From the NCBI GenBank assembly GCA_009995225.1, contig JAACPW010000003.1:124001-188000 (forward strand): a stretch of 64,000 nt of DNA, in the 5' to 3' direction. Below, piece by piece: positions 25,587-34,682 of this stretch. The translations under genes and the position numbers were made by a program. The stretch comes from Sphingomonadales bacterium (GTDB taxonomy: Bacteria; Pseudomonadota; Alphaproteobacteria; Sphingomonadales; Sphingomonadaceae). The notes below the pieces were generated by a model that worked only from the letters and a program-made list of their open reading frames with translations, was not told where the DNA came from and made no database searches. The stretch's first letter is position 1; the number at the start of each line of letters is the position of its first letter.

Positions 25587-28500
25587 ATGAACATCGCACC
25601 TGTTGCGCCGCGTCGGCGCCTGTTCGCTCTTGGTACGGCATCCGCACTGGCGATTACCGCTGCCACTGCTGCCCCGGCTTGGGCGCAGGACGTCGAAGAT
25701 ACCGCGCCGGACGTTGCCGAAGCCGCCGAGGAAGACGAGAACGCGATTATCGTCACCGGTTTTCGCGCGTCCTTGCAGTCTGCGCAAAACATCAAGCGCG
25801 ATGCCGACACATTTGTCGATGTCATCACCGCCGAGGACATTGGCGCGCTCCCCGACCGCTCTGTCGCCGAGGCGCTTCAGCGCGTGCCGGGCGTCAACAT
25901 CGGCCGCTTTGAAAAGGCGTCTGACCCCGACCGCTTCTCGGTCGAGGGCACGGGCGTCATCATCCGCGGGCTCAATTTCGTACGCTCGGAATTGAATGGC
26001 CGCGATATCTTCTCGGCCAATGGCGGAACGGTGCTGAGCTTCAACGAAATCTCGCCCGAACTGCTGGGCCGGGTCGAAGTGTTCAAGAACCTGACCGCCG
26101 ACATGGTCGAAGGCGGCATTGCCGGGACGGTCAACCTTGTCACCCGCAAGCCGCTCGACCGGCGCGGCACGCATCTGTCGGGCACGGTCGAAACCAATGT
26201 CGGCGATCTGGCCGACGAATGGTCGCCCGGCTTCTCGATGCTCGGCTCGACCACGCTTGAAGGGGATCGCGGTTCGCTCGGCCTGCAACTGGGCTATGCT
26301 CGCTCGGAACTGGTCAGCCGTACCGATGCCTCACAGATCGCCGACCCGTGCTATCGCCCCTCCACCCTCGATGGCGCCTGCTTCCGCGTCCGGCCCGTCG
26401 GCAGCGGCGGGATCAGTGGGGGCCCACAGTTCACGCCCGACAACTTCCCGCCCGCAGGCGCGCTGGTCGTGCCCAAAGGGGCAGGCGTGCGCAGCACCGA
26501 TCTGGAACGCGACCGCGAAGCCTGGTCGGGCGTGGTCCAGTATGAAAGCCCGAACCGCGATTTCCTCGTCACGTTCGAATGGTTGAAGGCCGACACGACC
26601 TTCTTCACCAAGGAAAATGCGGCCGTCGCGCTGGTCAATGATGACCTGCTGTTCCCCGTCCCGGCGGCAGGCAGCACCTGGGAGTTCGACGAAAACGGCC
26701 AGTTCGTTCGCGGTGTGCTGAGCCAGCGGATTGGCGATGCCTATGCCAACCCGTTTGGCCGAGGCGGCATCCCGCTCGAGCTGCTGCGGTTCGAACGCGA
26801 AACGCGGTCGTCCACCAAGGACATCTCGATCGACATCGACTGGAGCGTCACCGACCGCTTCCGGGTCAATTTCGAGGCGCAGCATATCGAATCGACCCAG
26901 AACCAGGATTCGATCATCGGCACGATGAGCACCTGGGCGAATATTGATCTCGATGTGAGCGGCAAGGTGCCGCAGGTCCAGTTCCTCGCGCCTCCGGGCG
27001 CGCCGGCGGACTATTTCACCTCGGGCGAGAACACCTACTACTGGTTCCTGCTGGACAGCATCGCCCGCAACGAGGGCGCGCTGGATACCCTGCGCTTCGA
27101 TGGCGAATACGACATCAGCGACGACGGCTTCTTCAAGAAAATCAAGTTCGGTGCGCGCTGGTCGGAACGCGATCAGACCACGCGGGACACCAACTTCAGC
27201 ACATGGGGCAACCTTTCGGCCGTGTGGGCGGGCCGGGCAGGGTGCGCACCGTGGAACGCCGGACCAGGTTGTGCCGCCACCGGCGGTTTCCAGCCGGGGC
27301 GCTATTTCACTGGCTTGCCGGGTCAGGAAAACGCGATTGCGGGCGGCGCCTTCGTCGATGAATTCCCCGGATTTTCCAACCTGCGCGATCCCTTTGGCGA
27401 CGGCTTCCAGCGTGGCAATTCTCCCGCCCCGTTGCCGGGTGGCGGGTTCTTCTTTGGCGGGGACGATTTCCTTGGCGAATACCTGTCGGGCGAATCCGCA
27501 CGTCAGGCGGGTGAACTCAACACCTTCTCGCAGACGCCCAACCCGTTCTTCGGGGTGCGCAATCGCTCGTTCTTCAATAACGTCACGCAGCAAAACACCG
27601 TCTGCGATCCGTTCTGCGAACCGGAGATCAGCACCACCGCCGAAACCACGAAGGCTGCTTATGCGCGTCTGGATTACGGCACGGATTTCGACAACGGCTG
27701 GTCGTTGAGGGGCAACTTCGGCCTTCGCTACATCGAAACCGAAGTGCTGGCCGAGGGCCTGATCGGTCTTCCCAACCCGTTCTTCTTCGATAATCCCGAA
27801 GCGGGCGGAAATGGCGACGGGACGGTGCAAGTCTCTGAAATCGCTGCTTCGTGTGACCGTGCGCAGAATCTCCCGGCTGACCAGCGACCTGCGTTCTGCG
27901 GCCTATCGGAAGCGCGTCGGGCCGAGTTCGCATCGAAATACACCGGCGAAATCATTACCATCGATGATCCGGTCACCTTCGACAACTGGCTGCCCAGCTT
28001 CAATGCGTTGCTCGATACCGGAAATGGCCTGTTGTTCCGCGCAGCCGTATCCAAGGGCATTTCGCGGCCCGATCTTGCAGACTTCCGTTCGGGCGGCGGT
28101 ATCGGCGACAACACCGGCAACCTGCGTGCCGCAGGCACTCTGGATACAGGCCCGCTGTTCCAGCTATCTACCGGCAATCGCAATTTGATCCCGGTGGAAT
28201 CCTGGAACTACGACCTTTCGGTGGAATGGTATTTCGCCGCCGTCGGATCCTTGACGGTCAATGCCTTCATGAAAGACATCAAGGGCGTGGTGAACCGGGG
28301 AGTCGATCTCACCACCTTTACATCGCCCAGCGGCGTCGATGTCGAGGTTGAGCGGACCGGCCCTTCGAACAGTCAGGACGGGACGCTCAAGGGCATCGAA
28401 TTTGCCTATCAGCATACCTTCGACTTCCTGCCCGGCCTGCTCAGCGGGTTCGGCACGCAGCTGACCTACACCTATGTCGATGGCGGCGAGTTCCGGAACA

Positions 28501-28883
28501 CCAATCCTGATGGCAATCAGAGCGACTTTGCGCCCTTCCAGCCGCTTGCCGGGATTTCGGAGCACACCGTCAACGCGACGCTGTTCTATGAAAAGGACTG
28601 GCTGTCGGCCCGTGCCGCCTACAACTGGCGTTCGGCCTATCTGATCACACCACGCGATGACATTTTCCCGTTCTCGCCAATCTGGGGTGAAGATACGGGA
28701 CAGCTCGACGCGTCGGTCTTTGTCAGCGTGATGGACGGGCTCAAGCTTGGCATGCAGGGCGTCAACCTGCTCGACGAGGTGTTCACCACCAGTCAGGTGA
28801 TCGACTTTGACGGGACGCGGGTGCAGCGTTCGGCGTTCCGAAACGACCGCCGCTTCACCTTCCTGGCGCGGTTCGACTTTTAA
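25587..28883 (+). CDS. TonB-dependent receptor (Caulobacter-type, glucan locus)
   Basis: 1098 residues. Signal peptide ending in AWAQ, a TonB-box-like IIVTGFRASL, plug domain with ALPDRSVAEALQRVPGVNI, then a long beta-barrel ending in a C-terminal phenylalanine (FLARFDF). The plug motifs and size are those of the TonB receptors used by Caulobacter and sphingomonads for carbohydrate oligomers. It is the first gene of a plus-strand run with GH16, LacI, MFS and GH3 genes, so it probably imports beta-glucan oligosaccharides across the outer membrane. A LacI-type operator lies upstream. GH16 follows after 12 bases. Confidence 0.9.
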   Translation: MNIAPVAPRRRLFALGTASALAITAATAAPAWAQDVEDTAPDVAEAAEEDENAIIVTGFRASLQSAQNIKRDADTFVDVITAEDIGALPDRSVAEALQRVPGVNIGRFEKASDPDRFSVEGTGVIIRGLNFVRSELNGRDIFSANGGTVLSFNEISPELLGRVEVFKNLTADMVEGGIAGTVNLVTRKPLDRRGTHLSGTVETNVGDLADEWSPGFSMLGSTTLEGDRGSLGLQLGYARSELVSRTDASQIADPCYRPSTLDGACFRVRPVGSGGISGGPQFTPDNFPPAGALVVPKGAGVRSTDLERDREAWSGVVQYESPNRDFLVTFEWLKADTTFFTKENAAVALVNDDLLFPVPAAGSTWEFDENGQFVRGVLSQRIGDAYANPFGRGGIPLELLRFERETRSSTKDISIDIDWSVTDRFRVNFEAQHIESTQNQDSIIGTMSTWANIDLDVSGKVPQVQFLAPPGAPADYFTSGENTYYWFLLDSIARNEGALDTLRFDGEYDISDDGFFKKIKFGARWSERDQTTRDTNFSTWGNLSAVWAGRAGCAPWNAGPGCAATGGFQPGRYFTGLPGQENAIAGGAFVDEFPGFSNLRDPFGDGFQRGNSPAPLPGGGFFFGGDDFLGEYLSGESARQAGELNTFSQTPNPFFGVRNRSFFNNVTQQNTVCDPFCEPEISTTAETTKAAYARLDYGTDFDNGWSLRGNFGLRYIETEVLAEGLIGLPNPFFFDNPEAGGNGDGTVQVSEIAASCDRAQNLPADQRPAFCGLSEARRAEFASKYTGEIITIDDPVTFDNWLPSFNALLDTGNGLLFRAAVSKGISRPDLADFRSGGGIGDNTGNLRAAGTLDTGPLFQLSTGNRNLIPVESWNYDLSVEWYFAAVGSLTVNAFMKDIKGVVNRGVDLTTFTSPSGVDVEVERTGPSNSQDGTLKGIEFAYQHTFDFLPGLLSGFGTQLTYTYVDGGEFRNTNPDGNQSDFAPFQPLAGISEHTVNATLFYEKDWLSARAAYNWRSAYLITPRDDIFPFSPIWGEDTGQLDASVFVSVMDGLKLGMQGVNLLDEVFTTSQVIDFDGTRVQRSAFRNDRRFTFLARFDF

Positions 28884-28895
28884 GAGGGTAGATCG

Positions 28896-29894
28896 ATGAT
28901 GATGGCAGGGCTGCGACAGGCGGGAACGCTATGCGCGGCCCTGCTTCTTTTAAACGGGTGTGCGGCTGCGGGTGATCCGCTGATCGCCACCACCCCGCTT
29001 GCCGTGGCCCCGCTCGAAGGGGCGGGTTGGGACCTGGTCTGGGCTGATGAGTTCGCCGGCAATAGTCTCGACCGGACGAAGTGGACGCCCGAAGTCTCGT
29101 GCTGGGGCGGCGGCAATAACGAGCGCCAATGCTATACCGACCGGCCCGATAACATCGCGGTGGAAAACGGAATGCTGGTGCTGAAGGCCCGCGCGGAGCC
29201 TTTCACTGGCCCCGCGCGCCCGCCCGAAATCGCGGACAATCCCAACTCCCGCGTGACGCAGCCCTACACTTCGGGAAAAGTGCGCACCATCGGGCTTCAT
29301 GCGTGGCGTTACGGCCGTATCGAGGTGCGCGCCAAAGTGCCGCCGGGGCAGGGCACATGGCCTGCGGTGTGGATGATGCCGCAGGATAACGCCTATGGCG
29401 CGTGGCCGCGCTCGGGCGAGATCGACATTCTCGAAGCGGTCAACATGGGCGCCGCTTGCAAGGAATGTGACGGCGGGCGCGGCGAGAACCGCACCATCAG
29501 CGCCTTGCATTTCGGCGATTTTGCCCCGGCCAACCGCTATATCGACAACCGGACCGCGCTGTCCGATCTGGCGCTGCCATCGGATGATTTCCATGTCTAT
29601 TCCGTCGAGTGGGGCGAAGGGCTCATCCGCTTTTTGGTGGATGATCGGGTGCACCTCACCGTCACCGCCGATCAGTGGGACACTGCCAGCCCGCTGGCCA
29701 AGGGCAAGCCCGCCGCACCCTTCGATCAGCCCTTCTACGTCATGGCCAATCTGGCCGTGGGCGGCGGATTGTCGGAAAAAAACAACGCCAAGGGGGTTGC
29801 CGCGGGCAGCTTTCCCGCGCAGTTCGCTATCGACTGGATCAGGGTTTATCAGTGCGCCAGCGATCCCGAGACGGGAAGGGCCTGCATCAGGTAG
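28896..29894 (+). CDS. GH16 family beta-glucanase, lipoprotein
   Basis: 332 residues. Lipobox LLNGC with Cys22, then a GH16 jelly roll: WDLVWADEFAG at the start, GRIEVRAKVPPGQGTWPAVWM, and the catalytic motif EIDILE (nucleophile Glu175, assisting Asp177, acid/base Glu180). The presence of ExDxxE without the extra residue of the ExDxxxE form is typical of 1,3-1,4-glucanases and some other GH16 subgroups, and laminarinases use related motifs, so the exact linkage is uncertain. It would trim beta-glucan at the cell surface for the adjacent receptor. Confidence 0.88.
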   Translation: MMMAGLRQAGTLCAALLLLNGCAAAGDPLIATTPLAVAPLEGAGWDLVWADEFAGNSLDRTKWTPEVSCWGGGNNERQCYTDRPDNIAVENGMLVLKARAEPFTGPARPPEIADNPNSRVTQPYTSGKVRTIGLHAWRYGRIEVRAKVPPGQGTWPAVWMMPQDNAYGAWPRSGEIDILEAVNMGAACKECDGGRGENRTISALHFGDFAPANRYIDNRTALSDLALPSDDFHVYSVEWGEGLIRFLVDDRVHLTVTADQWDTASPLAKGKPAAPFDQPFYVMANLAVGGGLSEKNNAKGVAAGSFPAQFAIDWIRVYQCASDPETGRACIR

Positions 29895-29933
29895 GCGTGC
29901 ACGGGTGACAGGCGGGGCGGGAACGGACAGCTA

Positions 29934-31013
29934 ATGGCGCGGGTGCGCAAGACAGTCACGATCAGGGACGTGGCGGAAGATGCGGGCGTTTCGCTCCAGA
30001 CGGTAAGCCGGGTTGTGAACGGCGGGCCCAACGTGCGCCCCGAAATGCGCGACAAGGTGCGCGCTTCGATCGACCGGCTGGGTTATGTGCCGAGCCTGGC
30101 GGCGCAGCGGATGAGCGGTTCACGCTCTTACATCATTCTCGCCATCAACGACCGCGAACGCACGCTGGCCGATTGGCGCGCGCGGCTCGGGACGGACTGG
30201 GTCGACCAGATGTTGCTGGGCGGCATCCTGACCTGCTCGCAGCACGGCTACCGGATGATGGTGGAACTGGTCGATACCCACTCCGACCATGTCGAGCGGG
30301 AACTGGGCGCAACGCTGTCCGCCTTGCAGCCCGATGGCGTGATCCTGACCCCACCACACTCGGAGAACCAGCTGATTACGGCGCTGCTGGCCGAACGCAA
30401 GATTCCCTTTGCGCGGATCGGATCGAACGCGCCCGGACCGGGGATCGCGCTAACCATGGGGGATGAAGGCGCGGCGCATCTCGCCACCAGTCACCTGATT
30501 GCCCTGGGCCATGACCGCATCGCGATGATCGCGGGACCAACGCAATACAGCCTCAGTGGATGGCGGATCGAGGGCTGGAAGCGCGCCATGGCCGCGGCCG
30601 GGCTCCCGCATGATAGCCTGCTGGAGGTGGGGGATTTCGGGTACGAATCCGGGACTCGCGCGGCGCGCGCATTGCTTGATCGCAATCCCGATCTGACCGC
30701 GATCATCGCCTCGTCCGACCAGATGGCGCTCGCCGCGCTCGAAGTGGCGCGCGAACGCGGGCTGGCCGTGCCGCACGATCTGTCGCTGATTTCCTTCGAC
30801 AACACCCCGATCGTGCGCTTCTCGCAGCCGCCGCTGACCGCGATCGACCAGCCGATTGCCGAGACTGTCAGCCGCGCGGTGGAACAGTTGATTGCGCGCG
30901 GTCCGGATGGGGATGCGGACGCCGTGATCGAAGTGGCCGCGGGGCTGGTCGAGCGGTCCTCCACGGCCCGCCCACCGGCGAGGCCCGGCGTCACGGCATC
31001 GGGCCGGGCTTGA
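29934..31013 (+). CDS. LacI family transcriptional regulator
   Basis: 359 residues. Helix-turn-helix and hinge: TIRDVAEDAGVSLQTVSRVV at residues 8-27, then SLAAQRMSGSRS; a periplasmic-binding-protein-like sugar-sensing domain follows (about 65-335). Located inside the glucan locus and overlapping the MFS gene by 4 bases, it is the obvious regulator of the locus. The two LacI-type palindromes at 25495 and 32254 are its likely targets. The inducer is probably a glucan-derived sugar. Confidence 0.92.
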   Translation: MARVRKTVTIRDVAEDAGVSLQTVSRVVNGGPNVRPEMRDKVRASIDRLGYVPSLAAQRMSGSRSYIILAINDRERTLADWRARLGTDWVDQMLLGGILTCSQHGYRMMVELVDTHSDHVERELGATLSALQPDGVILTPPHSENQLITALLAERKIPFARIGSNAPGPGIALTMGDEGAAHLATSHLIALGHDRIAMIAGPTQYSLSGWRIEGWKRAMAAAGLPHDSLLEVGDFGYESGTRAARALLDRNPDLTAIIASSDQMALAALEVARERGLAVPHDLSLISFDNTPIVRFSQPPLTAIDQPIAETVSRAVEQLIARGPDGDADAVIEVAAGLVERSSTARPPARPGVTASGRA

Positions 31014-32209
31014 TCGCCGACCCCGCCGCCGCACCACCCGAACGCCAGCCGGTCTGGTTCCTCGCGCTGTTCGCGCTCGCTTCCGCCGGGGGGGCGGTTG
31101 CCTACGTGCCGCTGCTGACCGTGCTGTTGCCGCAACGCATTGCCGACCTGCAAGGAAGCGAGGATGTCGCCGCGCTGGCGCAGGTCACCTTCCTCGGCGC
31201 GGTCATGGCGAGCCTCGCCAATATCGCCGTGGGCATCCTGAGCGATCGCAGCCGCACCCGCAGGCCGTGGATCATCGCCGGGCTGATTGCATCCAACCTG
31301 ACGCTGCTGGCGGTGGGGGAGGCTACCTCCGTGTCGGACATCATCGTGCTGGTGATGGTCTGGCAGGTGGCGCTGAACCTGATGCTGTCGCCGCTGATGG
31401 CCTGGGCGGGGGATTGCTTCCCGGACGCGCAAAAGGGTGTGCTGGGCGGCGCCCTGGCGCTTGCGCCGGCTTTGGGAGCGGTTGCCGGATCGCTTGTCAC
31501 CTTTGCCGGGCTGGTCGATCCGGCGGTGCGGCTGGGGTTCGTCGCGCTGCTGGTAAGCGCGATGGTGCTTCCCGCTGTGCTCTTCGGCAAGGGGCGGGTG
31601 CGCCCCGGCCTGATGATACCGGCACCGCGACCGGCCCACCCGCTGCCGTTTCGCCAGCGGGTTGTGGTGCGGATGTGGGCGGCGCGGTTGCTGGTGCAGG
31701 TGGCCGAAGGCGGAATGTTCGCCTTCCTGCTCTATTGGCTGCGCTCGCTTGCGCCGGATTATCCCGAAAACGGGGCGGCCAATATCTTCAGCTTCGTACT
31801 GATCTGCGCGGTGCCCTTGTCGCTGGTACTGGGCCGCTGGTCCGACCGGCATCGCCGCCCGATCCTGCCGCTGGTGGCTGCGGCGGTGCTGTGTGCCTGC
31901 GGGATGCTGGTGATGGCGGCGGCGGCCACCTTGACGCTCGCCATTGCCGGCTATGTCCTCTTTGCGATTGCGGCGGCGATTTTCCTTTCGCTGCATTCCG
32001 GGCAGACCCTGCGCGTGCTGCCCGCGCCCCAGAACCGCGCGCGCGATCTGGGCGTGTTCAACCTCACCAACACCGTGCCGGGGATGGTCATGCCGTGGCT
32101 GACCGTGCTGTTGGTGCCGCGCTTCGGCTATGACGCGCTGTTCGTGCTGTTTGCCGCGCTGTCACTGGCAAGCGCGGTGCTGCTGGCAGGCTTCATGCGC
32201 CGTCCGTGA
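31010..32209 (+). CDS. MFS transporter, probable sugar importer
   Basis: 399 residues with about twelve hydrophobic segments. The loop between segments 2 and 3 carries GILSDRSRTRRPWI, the MFS motif A form seen in the glycoside-pentoside-hexuronide and sucrose-type transporters. A TTG start overlaps the LacI stop by 4 bases (TTGA). It would carry glucose or short glucosides across the inner membrane. Its placement between regulator and GH3 gene supports a role in the glucan pathway. Confidence 0.82.
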   Translation: MIADPAAAPPERQPVWFLALFALASAGGAVAYVPLLTVLLPQRIADLQGSEDVAALAQVTFLGAVMASLANIAVGILSDRSRTRRPWIIAGLIASNLTLLAVGEATSVSDIIVLVMVWQVALNLMLSPLMAWAGDCFPDAQKGVLGGALALAPALGAVAGSLVTFAGLVDPAVRLGFVALLVSAMVLPAVLFGKGRVRPGLMIPAPRPAHPLPFRQRVVVRMWAARLLVQVAEGGMFAFLLYWLRSLAPDYPENGAANIFSFVLICAVPLSLVLGRWSDRHRRPILPLVAAAVLCACGMLVMAAAATLTLAIAGYVLFAIAAAIFLSLHSGQTLRVLPAPQNRARDLGVFNLTNTVPGMVMPWLTVLLVPRFGYDALFVLFAALSLASAVLLAGFMRRP

Positions 32210-32253
32210 GGGCGATGCTTGATGCTTGCCAAAGCGCATGAGCGACGGCATAG

Positions 32254-32271
32254 TTTGATAACGTTCACAAA
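32254..32271. promoter_or_regulatory. LacI-type operator upstream of GH3 gene
   Basis: TTTGATAACGTTCACAAA has arms TTTG/CAAA around a central AACGTT; only the two bases between arm and centre break the symmetry. It shares the pattern TTGAnAACGnTCnCAA with the palindrome at 25495 and lies 33 bases before the GH3 start. This points to one LacI protein acting at both sites. Confidence 0.7.
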
Positions 32272-32303
32272 GAAAATTTGCGGTCTTGGGAGGGACTGAC
32301 GGC

Positions 32304-34682
32304 ATGGCACAATACGGGTTTGCGCAACTGGCGTGCGGAGCGGCTCTGGCGGCACTACTGGCTGGATGCAGCACCGCGTCTCAACCCCGCATGGCGAGCG
32401 ATGCGACTCCGGCTTCGGTTGATGCCAAGACGCCCGAAGCCCTGCTCGCGCGCATGAGCGTGGAACGCAAGGTCGCCCAGCTCGTGATGCCCGATATCGG
32501 CTCCATCACCCCCGCCGATGTGCGCGAATACCGGTTCGGCACGATCCTCAATGGCGGCAATTCCGGCCCCTATGGCAATGACAAGGCACCGGCGGCAGAC
32601 TGGCTGAAACTGGCCGATGAATATTGGGAAGCCTCCACCGCGCCGCTGGCCAATGGCGAACCGGTGATTCCGGCCGTGTGGGCCACCGATGCCGTGCATG
32701 GCCACGCCAACGTCATCGGCGCGACCGTTTTCCCGCACAATATCGGCCTTGGCGCGACCGGCGATGCCGATCTCATCCGCCGCATCGGCTCGGCCACTGC
32801 GGCCGAGATCGAAGTGACCGGGATCGACTGGACGTTCGCACCCACCATCGCGGTTGCACGCGACGATCGCTGGGGCCGGACATATGAGAGCTATTCCGAA
32901 GACCCGGCGCTGGTCAGCCGGTTGGGCGCAGCGATGGTCGAAGGGCTACAGGGCCGTCCCGGCGAACCGGGCTTCCTGGGGGAAGGCAAGGTCGCAGCCA
33001 CGGCCAAACACTTCTTTGGAGACGGAGGCACTGCGCAGGGCGTCGATCAGGGCGACGTCAACGGCGATATCAAGACGCTGATGGCAATCCACGCCGCACC
33101 CTATCCCGCCGCAATAGGTTCAGGGGTTGCCAGCGTCATGGCCAGCTTCAATTCGATCAACGGCACCAAGATGCACGGCAATGGCCCGCTGTTGACGGGT
33201 GAATTGCGCGGCAATCTGGGCTTTGGCGGACTGGTCGTGGGCGACTGGAACGGCCACGGGCAAGTTCAGGGCTGCACCAATTCCGATTGCCCGCAGGCGC
33301 TGCTGGCGGGTCTTGATGTTTACATGGTGCCCGAAGACTGGAAGGCGCTCCACGCCAGCCTTGTGGCGCAGGTCAAGGATGGCACGATTCCGATGGCGCG
33401 GCTTGATGAAGCGGTGCTGCGCGTTCTGCGCCTCAAGGAGCAGCTGGGCACCTTCGATGGCGAGGTAAAGCCTTCGGCGCGCGCGCTGGGCGGAAAGTGG
33501 GAGATGCTCGGCTCGCCCGAACACCGCGCCATCGCCCGCGAAGCGGTCGCCAAATCGCAGGTGCTGTTAAAGAACTCGGGCGTTCTGCCTCTGCAGGCAG
33601 GCGCGCGGATCGAAGTGGCGGGCGCGGCGGCTGACAATATTCCGCAGCAGGCGGGCGGGTGGTCGGTGACATGGCAGGGCGGCGCCGATCTGACCGCAGC
33701 CGATTTCCCCGGCGCGACCTCGATCTACGCAGGCATTGCAGCCGCCGCGAGGGCAGGCGGCGGAGAAGCGGTGCTGGCCGCACAGGGCAGCGCCGACAGC
33801 AAGCCTGACGCCGCTATCGTCATCTTCGGGGAAGAACCCTATGCCGAGTTCGTCGGGGACCGGAAGGATTTGGCCTTCCGCGATGAAGAGGGTCTGAGCC
33901 TGCTCAAAGCCTACCGCGCGCGCGGCATCCCGACCGTGGCGGTGTTCCTTTCGGGTCGACCGATGTGGGTGAACCGCGAGCTCAACGCCGCCGATGCCTT
34001 CATTGCCGCGTGGCTTCCGGGCAGCGAGGGGGCGGGCGTGGCAGACGTGTTGTTCGGGGCGCGGCCTGCCACCGGGCGGCTGTCGTTCAGTTGGCCAGCG
34101 CAATGTGACGGTACGCCGGTCAATGGCCCGCAAGGCGCGCTGTTCCCGCTAGGATTCGGGCTGGATTTCGGTGCCGCCACGCGGTTCACGCCGCTCGATG
34201 AAACCTGCGCTGCGCTCACTGCGGATGCCGGTGCGGCATGGTTTGCCAGTGGCAAGCTGGGGATGCAGGTGCAGGCGGTGGCGGACAATGCCTTGCTGCC
34301 GGACTTGCGGGGCACGGGCAACGGCATCACAGCCACTGGACTTGACCGCAACGCGCAAGAGGATGCACGCCGGATCGCCTTTGCTTCGGGTTCGAAGCTG
34401 ACCCTGACCGGGCCGGACAGCGATGCCGCGTGGAGGATCGCCTATCAGGTCAATGCCCGTCCCGGCGCGCCCGTGATGGTGACGGCAGGCGGCAAACCGC
34501 TCGATATCACGCAGGGGCTGTCTGTCGCGGAAGGCAAGGGCTGGCGCGAAATGGTGCTGACCTCAGCCTGCCTCGGCACGACCGGCGGCACGCTGACCTT
34601 CGCCTCGCAAGGCGCCTTCACGCTCCAGATCAGCGAGATCACCCGTGATGAAGGCGCCGTTAGCGCGGAGTGTTCGTTCTAG
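32304..34682 (+). CDS. GH3 family beta-glucosidase, lipoprotein
   Basis: 792 residues. Lipobox LLAGC with Cys22. The GH3 N-terminal barrel shows DAVHGHANVIGATVFPHNIG, KHFFGDGGT and the nucleophile Asp314 in VVGDWNGH; the second domain starts near residue 410, and a C-terminal beta-sandwich follows. Family members of this type release glucose from 1,3/1,4-beta-glucans or cello-oligosaccharides. The ATG at 32304 has GGAGGGA 9 bases upstream. The stop codon TAG lies in CTAG, whose reverse strand supplies the stop of the convergent DUF1501 gene. Confidence 0.9.
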   Translation: MAQYGFAQLACGAALAALLAGCSTASQPRMASDATPASVDAKTPEALLARMSVERKVAQLVMPDIGSITPADVREYRFGTILNGGNSGPYGNDKAPAADWLKLADEYWEASTAPLANGEPVIPAVWATDAVHGHANVIGATVFPHNIGLGATGDADLIRRIGSATAAEIEVTGIDWTFAPTIAVARDDRWGRTYESYSEDPALVSRLGAAMVEGLQGRPGEPGFLGEGKVAATAKHFFGDGGTAQGVDQGDVNGDIKTLMAIHAAPYPAAIGSGVASVMASFNSINGTKMHGNGPLLTGELRGNLGFGGLVVGDWNGHGQVQGCTNSDCPQALLAGLDVYMVPEDWKALHASLVAQVKDGTIPMARLDEAVLRVLRLKEQLGTFDGEVKPSARALGGKWEMLGSPEHRAIAREAVAKSQVLLKNSGVLPLQAGARIEVAGAAADNIPQQAGGWSVTWQGGADLTAADFPGATSIYAGIAAAARAGGGEAVLAAQGSADSKPDAAIVIFGEEPYAEFVGDRKDLAFRDEEGLSLLKAYRARGIPTVAVFLSGRPMWVNRELNAADAFIAAWLPGSEGAGVADVLFGARPATGRLSFSWPAQCDGTPVNGPQGALFPLGFGLDFGAATRFTPLDETCAALTADAGAAWFASGKLGMQVQAVADNALLPDLRGTGNGITATGLDRNAQEDARRIAFASGSKLTLTGPDSDAAWRIAYQVNARPGAPVMVTAGGKPLDITQGLSVAEGKGWREMVLTSACLGTTGGTLTFASQGAFTLQISEITRDEGAVSAECSF

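Noticed and set aside
26331..27830. Minus-strand open frame across the TonB receptor gene
   Set aside because: Antisense to a well-supported receptor; low-complexity shadow frame.
30491..31996. Minus-strand open frame of about 500 codons
   Set aside because: Antisense to the LacI and MFS genes; rich in Arg, Gln and His, as expected from antisense of hydrophobic sequence.
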